DNA from: Takakia lepidozioides
Lineage: Eukaryota; Streptophyta; Takakiopsida; Takakiales; Takakiaceae
Assembly: GCA_030704615.1 (NCBI GenBank)
Contig: CM060731.1
Coordinates: 22,320,001 to 22,384,000, forward strand
Direction of reading: 5' to 3'
DNA length: 64,000 nucleotides
Under the pieces are notes generated by a model. The model saw only the letters and a list, made by a program, of their open reading frames with translations. It was not told the DNA's origin and did no database searches. How positions within the stretch are numbered: position 1 is the stretch's first letter; each line of letters opens with the position of its first letter. Position numbers and translations under genes: made by a program. Shown one piece after another: positions 1 through 8,725 of the stretch.

Positions 1-825
1 CTGTAGCACACCGTCCCAAATCAACCCAGGACCATTGTCTCGAAAAACATGAGACGAGGGAAAGCTTATGAGCGTAGGCAAGGCTGCATGTGGTTGCCCC
101 ACTCGATTTACTACTGCTAGAGGTGGACGGTCATCATGTTGCACCCTCTGTGGTTGCCTCCCTTGGTCCAAAATGCCCTCAACTATGAGATTGGGTGGCC
201 GTTGAATGGAATCGTATGCTCTCTTGAGCAGCTCTGGTGGTGCAAGATTGGTCCACCACAATCGAGGTTAATGCGCTCGTGATCCCACCGCTGCTGCATC
301 CAATAGCACCGCCGATCCAATCCAAAACCGCACCTGATGCTTACTGGCTATAACCCTGGCCCGAGAGTCCCCTATAAGAGGAACATTCTCCAAGATATAG
401 GCTAGCACTTGCTTCGTCTACAAATCACGCAACACTTTCAACATCTCCCAAAACAAATGCAATCGCGCATCATGCAAGCCATTCCCATGACCTATGGGAT
501 AGTGTCCTTGACAAGACCATCCAGCTATCACCAAGTCAATGGCACCATGCTGGTCCAAATCATCCGCCCCCAGCAAGGTAATGTCTGCTAGCCAAGCCTT
601 TTTGATACCCTTGAATTGCTCAGAGAGGCAACAACTCAGGATACCGGTGTGTGAGCAAGACGATGTGGCACATAGAAATACACCGAGCTATCTCATCCTT
701 CTCCACATACAAGTACTTGCGTACTTTAAACCCTGCTTGCAACACTCTTGCAAGCCCAGTGCTCATGCCTTCAAACATGTCTAGCAAACAAATCCTCGAG
801 TCAAGTGGTTGCCAGATAATGAGCA
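1..825 (-). pseudogene. Decayed DNMT3-like C5 cytosine methyltransferase domain, probably retrotransposon-borne
   Basis: Read on the minus strand, the segment aligns in order with a DNMT3/DRM-like C5-MTase core. Near 725-785 is a motif-I-like LDMFEG.STGLARVLQAG, followed by a K-V-R-K-Y-L-Y-V-E-K strand. The catalytic motif IV appears as DLVIAGWSCQG, with the catalytic Cys codon at 511-513. Motif VI is YILENVP near 385-400. Near 245-275 is a motif-VIII-like VGSRAH followed by RLWWTNLAP, and the C-terminal target-recognition end (PTLISF, GPGLIWDG) runs to base 1. The upstream part ends at TGA 620-622. The downstream part lies in another frame and has in-frame stops at 418-420 and 268-270, so the copy is dead. 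The domain continues past the window edge. Family knowledge: the enzyme would methylate cytosine C5 in DNA. Residence in a gypsy element is inferred from the flanking repeat shared with 38 kb. The usual Pro-Cys is Ser-Cys here. Confidence 0.75.
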
Positions 826-844
826 TTGTGTCCAAAATGGAGGT

Positions 845-1060
845 GAGAGAGGCTCATGGAGGCTCAACTACAAGAAGATGAGCCTCCTCCATCCTCACAA
901 AGGGAAAACCTATCCCCATGTCCCAAGTGAGGCTCAACACCTCATTTGGCATGTGAGACCCAATGAAGTCCCAACACACAAAATATAAATATAACTATCT
1001 AAAATGTCCTAGTTAACTAGAAGTAGGTAATTCTAGATAACCATGACTAAAACCCTGATA
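845..1060. repeat. Dispersed repeat R, copy 1 (second copy 38033-38247)
   Basis: About 215 bp is nearly identical, in the same orientation, to 38033-38247. Both contain the AGAAGATGAGCCTCCTCC block, the CATTTGGCATGTGAGACC block and a TAGTTAACTAGAAGTAGG block. Here R directly abuts the methyltransferase remnant. At 38 kb it lies just downstream of the gypsy integrase/PHD remnant. R is therefore probably an internal or terminal segment of one retroelement family. No LTR ends could be demonstrated. Confidence 0.8.
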
Positions 1061-1456
1061 GTTTGGAAGGGAAAACATTCAATGTATATATAGAGGATTT
1101 AAGAAAGGCTATAACAAGAAAACACATATCATAGTGAGAGACAAATAAATAAATAAATAAAGGCCCAAATCACAAAAAACAACTTATTGGTAATAACTAG
1201 TCATCTTACTAGTAAGTCCAACTAGGAGAAGTTCACCAAGTTATAGCTGCATTTTTTTTTCTTTCAAACCCTAAACATATCCTCTCATTCCCATACATGC
1301 TCCAAGCAAGCTAAAAAACAGCTCTAATATAGGATACACAACCACAAGAACATGAACAACGTTTTTTTTTTTGCGAATTTTTGCCAAAATGCTCCATTTG
1401 TTTTGGCTCCTACCTCACTTTAGTCTTAGAGGAAATGAAGGCATTTTTTTTCTAGG
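1061..1456. other. No gene seen (AT-rich spacer)
   Basis: AT-rich sequence with short A and T runs and an AAAT microsatellite near 1146-1160. No coding signal or recognisable element is visible. The last three bases (AGG) are the left target duplication of the next element. Confidence 0.5.
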
Positions 1457-2517
1457 CACTACAGGAAAAAAAGGGGGGGTTTCCGACGCCGGGGCCACGT
1501 CGCGGCGTCGTAAAACAGCCCTTTTCGGGCGGGGTGGGAAAGAACCAAATTTGCGTCGTCCAGGCGTCGCAAGCCCGTCGCCAAAAAAACGTTGCAAATT
1601 TGCGACCAATGGGGGTCACAAATGGGATCGTGATTTGCAACGCCCGGGCATCGCAGGGGATAAATAAATTTTATAAATAATAATTAAAAAAAAAACCTAC
1701 TCTGCATTGTAGAATTAGCACTGTCCGGGGGTCGCAAAGTGCGACGCCCGGACGTCGCAATTTAAGGGGGTACATTTGAGTTTGGGCGGAAAAATTTAAA
1801 TTTAAACTTGTTGACCATTGACTCCGGTTCTATCTAATGGCGATATGTTCATTATTCTACATATATCATGCAATGCATACTTGAACCTAAGACCTCCACG
1901 TTATAACATTTCTAAGACACTGCAGATTAACCAACATACCTACGTCTCATCTATGTATCACCAAAACAATCTTATATATATACATATGAAGATTTCCTTC
2001 AAGTTCCCTCTAAGGGGGTCCCTCTTGTGACGCCTGTGAGTTGCAACCTCCACAACCTTAGTGCCCAGCCCCAACCCCAGCCCCAACCCCAGCCGTAGTT
2101 GCACCCCCCCACCGCTACGCCCCAAGCGACGCCCTTGTGATGACCTAAGCTAACTACAACACCATTGCGACCCTCTGGCGTCGCAGCATTGGTCGTCCCA
2201 GCGCGGGGCACAACCAGCGACGCTTTGGTGAAGTTGAGGGCCGTAAAGCAAAAAAAAAAACAAAAAAAAAAACGAACTCTCATTGTGGTGATGCAGAAGC
2301 GTTGGGGCGCCCTCAGTGACGCTTTTGCAACGTCGGGGCGTCGCAAGAAAAAAATCCGTCGCAGCGAGGGCCTTATTTCATCCTTCATGCCACCTTGCAA
2401 CGGCTGGGCATCGCAATGGTGTCGCAAAAAAACACCGCGGCTCGGCATAGCAGGCTCAGCACCACGCGGGGCGTGGGAGCGCGGCTGACATCGCAAACCC
2501 CCCCATTTGTTGTAGTG
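1457..2517. mobile_element. Non-autonomous CACTA (En/Spm-type) transposon, 1,061 bp
   Basis: The left end reads CACTACAGGAAA and then a G run and TTTCCGA. The reverse complement of the right end reads CACTACAACAAA and then a G run and TTTGCGA, giving imperfect terminal inverted repeats of about 30 bp that start with CACTA. The element is flanked by a perfect 3-bp duplication, AGG (1454-1456 and 2518-2520), as expected for CACTA elements. The interior is GC-rich with many GCGTCGCAA/TTGCGACGC subterminal motifs. It has no transposase ORF. The apparent ORFs inside, including a Gly-Trp repeat from a CCCCAG/CCCCAA tandem at about 2060-2095, come from low-complexity composition. It would need a transposase supplied in trans. 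Confidence 0.87.
1551..2416. repeat. Subterminal palindromic 22-bp motifs of the CACTA element
   Basis: At least five near-palindromes of the form TTGCRACGYC.GGGCGTCGCAA occur at 1551-1572, 1635-1656, about 1739-1760, 2325-2346 and 2395-2416. Three are near the left end and two near the right. CACTA elements carry arrays of short subterminal repeats bound by their transposase, and these fit that role. Each unit here is itself a two-fold symmetric site. Confidence 0.7.
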
Positions 2518-2520
2518 AGG

Positions 2521-3159
2521 TTTTCACCAAAATCGGAGAGATGAACAAGAGGTTGTCGCAAAAAAAATCTGTATGATTGCCATCATGGACCTGTTAAAAT
2601 GTGCCACGTGTTATCTAATGACCTTGGTGAGGTTCTAGCTCATGTGTGTCGCCACCTATGACACTAGATAGAATGCAAATGTGGCTGCTAGCACTACTTT
2701 CGAACAATGAAAAAAAAAATGTTGGACACGAGTGCATAGAACATAGTCAACCGGCTACCATTCGTAAAAAATTTACACAGAGCTTCTTAACAAATCATTC
2801 AGTTTAAAAAAATTCAATTAATTTAAAATATATATATATGTATAGTTTTTTTAGTTTTTTTTTTTTTTCCCAGGCCGCTGATTTTCTTTCCGTGCCTCAA
2901 GGTGGAGGGTGAAAGCGGCCGGGGTGCAGCCAAATCTTTCTTTTTCAGCCCTCCAGCTACATCCCTAGTAAGGCTTCATCATACGAGCGGAGCTCTTCCC
3001 CCCTCCATTCCCTTCACTTTTTTTTCACTTATCCTTTCTATTTTTGGTCCTCCCAAAGTTACCAAGGGGCGAAGCTAGACTCAGAAGAAGAGAGAACATG
3101 GACGGGTATTTGGATAATATACCATTAGATATTATTAGGTATCCAGTAACGACATGTCT
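2521..3159. other. No gene seen
   Basis: Low-complexity A/T tracts near 2800-2870 and a pyrimidine-rich stretch near 2985-3050. No ORF with family resemblance and no terminal repeats were found. Confidence 0.4.
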
Positions 3160-3162
3160 TTT

Positions 3163-3537
3163 CTAGTGCCGGCAACATTTCGTATTAGGGAACGTTACCA
3201 ATCTGGTGTCAAAGCAGTCTTTGAAAACTATATCCTGAGGCGCATTTGGGGGATTTCTCGCGGATATGTCCGGACCCAAAGAACGGATCCTATTTGAGAC
3301 TATATGGGTTAAACCCGGTTTCTCTATATTCACCTCAAGGTGGAGGTCATCTTTAGGGAATTGTGTCACGTGTTTGATCACATGCTTCGCTAAAGATTTG
3401 GGTCCACACAATAAGACAATGAAGTCATCCGCATAGCGTACATAATGAAGGCGTACATAGTTCGGATCCTTCTGGTCCACAGAGATTATTCCTTGTTTCA
3501 CAATTAGCTTGAGATGTTGTCTATTCTCTTTCTCCAA
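3163..3537 (-). pseudogene. Group II intron-type reverse transcriptase/maturase fragment (probable organellar insert)
   Basis: A 124-residue reading frame without an ATG start contains NYVRLHYVRYADDFIV, the RT domain 5 motif of group II intron-encoded proteins, with YADD as the metal-binding pair. It continues into a LHLEVNIEKPGLTHI segment (families usually have EKT.I.H) and SLGPDIS, corresponding to FLGYDI. Only the palm-to-thumb part is present. The first codon is TTG and the frame is cut at both ends. It lies 40 bp from a mitochondrial-type tRNA-Leu on the same strand, so both probably arrived in one transfer of organellar (likely mitochondrial) DNA. Confidence 0.65.
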
Positions 3538-3576
3538 AACGATCGAGTTACCTCCCAGCTCCTACGTTCTCGTTTG

Positions 3577-3655
3577 CCTCACTATCGGACTTGAACCGAT
3601 AACCCATATGAACAGATTTTAAGTTTGTTGTGTTTACCATTTACACCAAGTGAGC
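3577..3655 (-). tRNA. tRNA-Leu(UAA)-like fossil, organellar type
   Basis: The minus strand folds as a cloverleaf. The acceptor arm GCTCACT pairs with AGTGAGG except for the terminal pair. The D-stem is GTG/CAC with a GG-containing loop. The anticodon stem ACAAA/TCTGT has one A.C mismatch and encloses loop CTTAAAA, so the anticodon is UAA. A variable loop of about 11 nt follows, then a perfect T-stem ATCGG/CCGAT around TTCAAGT. No CCA is encoded. The sequence resembles plant mitochondrial trnL(UAA). The two mismatches and the neighbouring RT fragment point to a non-functional nuclear copy rather than a working gene. Confidence 0.7.
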
Positions 3656-3659
3656 TTAA

Positions 3660-5195
3660 ATGGCGACTAAATCTAAAGTTGGAGGAATGGATCATTTATG
3701 GCTTTTGAAGGGTGGGAAACCAAGGAAAGACCCATGTCAACTTACAATAGTGCCTTTATTTGGTTCACAAATGAATTGATGTATGAAATCGTTGTTTTGC
3801 AGATTTCATCACGACCTTCTTTCTCCGTGACTTTTTCAGAAAGTCAAAATTCCGAAATAGATATGACTTCTCAAACTCTGAAGATGCCAATCAAATTATA
3901 AATTACAAATTACAAATGACAAGTATGGCGCAACATGAGAAATCAAGGGTTCTTACTTACGGAGTTTACACTTCTTTCCATTTTAATTTATAATTTATTA
4001 TGATAAGGTTGTGTGAAAGGTCAAAAATTTGTTAACCTGTCATGTGAAAGGCAATTTCTCAAATTTGTCTATCACAGTAAAAGTAAAAAGATTAATCTAT
4101 CACAAAAAAGGTAGGCCGACATGTCAAAAAACACCACTGCTTGGAAGCTTGATTGAAAAAACTCTCAATGTGCCTTATAATATATTTATGAATTGGAATG
4201 TACTGAATTGAAGCTTATGGTAATTTCGCCGAAAAACTCTAATTAGGCCCTCTAAAATAATCACGCACATAAGGGGCACTGCCCGCGCTAGCTCGTTCTA
4301 GGGTACGTTTTCAGCCGCCCCCAGGAGTGGGTTGGAGCATTTTGGTTGTAGCCATTTTTTTTGCATTTATTAAAAAAAAAACTTTTGGTCCATGGTTCAA
4401 CCTGAACTGACTATGGAGAAATGTTTCACAGAAGTACTTTTTGAGATTCCATGTGATTGAGGGCAGTTTCAATCCCCCGAAAACACCTACAAGCAGCTCC
4501 AGGCCAAACATGGTCTTTTTCCTTCATTTGAAACACCTAGCAAAAATCGAACAACCCTCCAAATTTGGTTGGTCAAAGCAAAAACTATATGTTCCAAAAT
4601 ACCCAAATAAAACAAATCCCCACTAAGACAATATATTTTAGGGTGAAATGGGCTCAACTTGAGTTAGTGGATGCAAGTGCAAGGTAGGCAGCAATGCGTA
4701 CGGCTCATTTTTGAGGCTGAATACGGGTAAGGTGAATAGCCTCAACTTCCTGGACAAGGTGATAACTTTCAGGTGTCAAAAAGGAACTATGTAAGCATGA
4801 AAGGTCCATTCTGGTACCCACTCTAAGAAGAGAAATTATCAGTTATGTAGCTGGGAATTTTCTATCATTCGACAGCACAGTATGCTGTCACAATTCGGAT
4901 GGACAAATTGGAGGATGAATGGGACGTGTATTTCATCCCAAATCAACAATCCGTGTTGTGAACATGATGCTTCAATTAGGTAGAGTACACCGTGTATCTT
5001 GTATCTTCCAGCTTTGATCTGCAAGTAAAGCAAATTTGTTTTTTCCCATTCCTTTTCAAGAAGTGGCTAGGCTAGTCAGATGTGGCTCCTCCTTGTGAAT
5101 AGTGGAATCTACTTTAATCCATAATAATCTTAAGAAATTTCATCTATTTATTTTTCTTTTGCTAAAAAATAGAGATGTTACACATCTTTGACTTA
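3660..5195. other. No gene seen
   Basis: Anonymous AT-rich sequence. Short ORFs on both strands show no recognisable domain. The last three bases (TTA) are the left target duplication of the following MITE. Confidence 0.4.
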
Positions 5196-5585
5196 GGGCC
5201 GTACCATACTAGCGGCACACCAACGACACTGACGTGGATGTTGCAGGCTAGGGATTGTTGGATGATATAGGTGCATGTCACCAAGTGGCAATGAATCGGC
5301 TACCAAACTCAGCGACAAAAAATCGGTAGGAGAGACCATCGCACAACGGGGTTGGAGACAAAGGCTTCGCGCTGGCGGGAGAATCGCGTCACAACAAAAT
5401 GTCTTCCTAAAATTGTGGATTTCCAGGCGACACTAACTGGAAATCCATATTTCACGGTAATGTGACATGTAGGCGCTAGGTGGGAGCCTCTCTGCCGGCA
5501 GCCGGCACACTGCCCTCCCTTAAACCAATAGGAGGGTCCAAAATTGAGTGCAACTGCCCCTCTTGCCCATAGTGTGGTACAGCCC
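5196..5585. mobile_element. MITE with TTA target duplication (PIF/Harbinger-like), 390 bp
   Basis: The left end GGGCCGTACCATACTA matches the reverse complement of the right end, GGGCTGTACCACACTA, with two mismatches over about 16 bp. The element is flanked by TTA on both sides (5193-5195 and 5586-5588). It has no coding capacity. A TTA duplication with short GG-starting termini is the usual signature of Tourist/PIF-Harbinger MITEs. Assignment to that superfamily is inference from the duplication alone. Confidence 0.72.
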
Positions 5586-5588
5586 TTA

Positions 5589-6880
5589 GTTCAAGGGAGA
5601 GGAGGTGGCACCTGGGAAAGGCGCAATAGGGGCTTAGTAATTTTTGACACTATGTGTAGTCTCCTCTTTAGAACAAGCCTAAAACGACGATGGACTTGCT
5701 TTGGCAAAACATAAGAGGAAGGTGAGAGTAAGGGGCGTGACTCAGCACAACACACCAATCGGAGCCTCGACACGGTGTAAACATTTTCTCCCTCGACTTG
5801 AACATGTTGCTGCATACATAGCCTCTCTCTTCAAGAGAGCCATTAAAGAGGGCAGCCAATAAAATTAAACTGGTCCTAAATTATTTAAGGAAAATAATGA
5901 ATCCTTTATTGGTTCATGAATGCCGATTCTAACCAATATAATGTGCCAATAAAAATAAGCACTCTATTTTGGATATTTAGTTCATTTCTGTCTTTTGTGC
6001 TCAAGTTTGATTCTTAGTACTAAATCCAGCATTGATGCCCCATACTGAGTTGATTTATCAGGGTTCAACAATAATACATGTTATGCCCCCCAAGTCTGCC
6101 ACGCACTTGTTTCAGTCAACTGTCAAATGGAGGGCCTGCATTATTTTTAAATTAGTGAAACTTTGGAACTACCTCCACTTCCCAAGCGTTATATTACTCC
6201 AACCGTTCAATTAATGCCATATATAATACTGCAAACACCATAAATCGTCTTATTACGCAGGGTCCCACCAATTAGAAATTGTAACGCATCCTATCCATGC
6301 TCTGTACTCTCTCTCTATACATATATAGAGGAGTAGTAAATAGCTGCCCACTGGATTTAACATGGGGTAATAATTATGATGCGGCCGCAACATATAACCA
6401 CTTGGACGAGTTAATGCGGATCAAATTCGAACCTGCGACCCCATCTCCCACATAGTTCGCCTTTAGTTCGTTGGATGAATTTAATGTTAGGATGGTTGGA
6501 TGATCAAAGCATCGTTCATTCACCCGCGTCATTCGGATGGATGATATATGTTTTTACATTTGCTGTCTTCATTCGTTCCGTTTGCATCCATTTTCAGTAG
6601 TTGACGAAAATTGCGGACATTTCTGAGTGCGGGGCGTGATGACCGGAGGATGAACTAACAATAAGTTATATAATACTGTAAATGAAGATATTATTATTAA
6701 TTCAAACAATATTGAAGTTATCGTTGACACGCACTATATTCAAACTGAACCAAGTGTAGGCGTACTACGAACGTTAATCCACTTATTCATCCGGAAGACG
6801 ACGATTTGCCGGCCAAGTACGAACGAAAAGGCTTTCACATTCATCTTACTGGAGAGGATGACCTAACCGGGGCTAGTCGT
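5589..6880. other. No gene seen; a tRNA B-box-like site at about 6424-6440
   Basis: Mostly AT-rich. On the minus strand 6424-6440 reads GGTCGCAGGTTCGAATTT, resembling a pol III B box. No matching A box or target duplication was identified, so a SINE cannot be claimed. Confidence 0.35.
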
Positions 6881-8725
6881 TAGGGGGGGAGGAAAGTTTG
6901 AAGAAGGAAGCCGTTACGGTTTCCCCCGCGATGGCGCGGAGCTGGGGCCCGCCCCGCCGCCATGGCTGCCTGCGTGTGCATGCAGCAGCGCGCTTCGCTC
7001 GCTGCTGCTCGTCGGCCTCGTCTTGGCGCATTCGGGACGCACTGCCAGAGCTTTCAAGACATTTCACGACATTGATGATTGAAATTTGAGGGGATTGGGA
7101 GGTTTGATCCGCATTTAATGTTTGTCTGCAACAGTAGTGCGCGTGTGGCTGCGGAGCTCGGCTTTGCTCGGAATTGTGTAAATGCGAGGCCCGTGCCCGT
7201 GTGATCCAATTTGCCGTTTTGGAGAAGGTAGATAGGTGGATTTAGCTTGACTGTGTGCTTATATGTATGCGCTCTCCTTTTAAACTACTTACTCAACTCC
7301 AGGCGTGAGTGCAATGCTGAGCTTGAAATTGGCTTAACATTTATTGATCTGCCTGTGATGGTGTGCGTGTGTGTGTGTGCCAGAGCATTGCCCTTCCGCC
7401 TTGTCCCTTGCTATCTATATTTTGCTTGCTGATCCGCTCTCCGGTGATCTCGATGAATCTCTCCGATTCTTTCTCCAGTGAGGCGTTGTAGTTGCAGGCT
7501 CTTTCCAAGCGAGATCGTAGCTGTGCTTAGGTATTGTTTCTTGTGTTCATTGAGATGTTCTCGTCTCTCCCTCTGTGTAGCTGTCATGATCTAAAATTTG
7601 GACAATTTCGGTGCTAGTACTGTGCCTTCATTGTTGTCCGGAAGCAATTCTCTGAATGCAGCATGCGAGGAGGTGACTGGATCTACGTTTTACTGAAAAC
7701 TTATTTTATCCAGCTACTGTCAAGTGCATGCTGATTTCTGTCACGAATTCTGGCTCGATCCTCGAGCTTGTCCATCGGTAGATAGGCGAGTGCAGCCGAT
7801 AACTTTACCTCCAAGCCTGTCGGATCGTCCATCACATCCGAAGGAGATCCGGACTCAAGATAGAATACGCGTCTTCATGGAGTACTCCATGACCGCGACC
7901 ATCGATATAGGAGGCAGGGGACGAAGCCAGGGTGAAGGAGTTGTCCATGTACGTTGTTTCTGAACCCACATTGTCTCAAATGTGTGAATGAGGAGAATGA
8001 CAGAGTATAATTGTGCTGGGACATCCTATTTTGGAGTTGGCTGCGATGTGTGGGGGGGAACAAAGGAGGGATTCCTGAATTCTGGGGCGCTTAGAGTGTC
8101 TAAGCAAAGACCTACATCGCTTGTTTGCTGATCGCTGTACTCTATAGCATACATGTCAGGTACATGACGGTTTTCTGTGTGCCTAGAGGTCGGCCTGCAG
8201 ACCACTTGCCAGCGGTAGTGCCTGTGCTGTGGATTATCACAATTTCAGAGTTCAATTTGCACGCAAGAATGTGATGTGTCGGTTGATGTATTACTAGTCT
8301 TTCTTCTGGAGTGGAGGCTTTCAAGGGATGTTTATGAGAAATGAACCCTAACCCGGTAGTAGGCAGATTTCCCCTCTTGTGAGGCGGGTGTGATGGTCTC
8401 TAACCATCCTGTTTGCAGCTTTTAGTCGGATAACAAAAGAAGTGCCTTAACTGCTGTTCACTGACTGCAGACTCAGCAGTTTCGTAGTGCGTCTGCATAA
8501 TCTTCTCTATGATTCCTCCGTGGTGAATGGACTTTCTGCTGCCAGCTGAAGGAGTCAGCTGCGGGGATATCTCACCATTCTCAATTCCTATGAAGACATG
8601 TCAAGAGAAGGATGGCTTATTGGGATGCTTTTGGCAGAATCATGTTGTTGTGAACCTAATTGAGTATGTCAAGTGCTCATTATCAATGGAGAGTGACAGA
8701 GGAAGGGGTTAGGGATTGCTTGATA
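6881..8725 (+). promoter_or_regulatory. Probable promoter and 5' leader of the inositol 5-phosphatase gene
   Basis: A local GC-rich patch (about 6920-7045) precedes 1.6 kb of T-rich, splice-site-rich sequence leading to the start codon. Candidate leader donors include TTAG|GTATTG at about 7530. Several short upstream ORFs are present. The transcription start and any leader introns cannot be located without transcript data. An in-frame ATG at 8666 would add 20 residues to the protein. Confidence 0.35.

Noticed and set aside
1999-2496. Long minus-strand ORF with a Gly-Trp repeat
   Set aside because: It lies wholly inside the CACTA element and reflects the CCCCAG/CCCCAA tandem and GC-rich palindromes, not a gene.
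6417-6500. Possible SINE or tRNA gene
   Set aside because: Only a B-box-like site is visible; no A box, cloverleaf or target duplication could be found.
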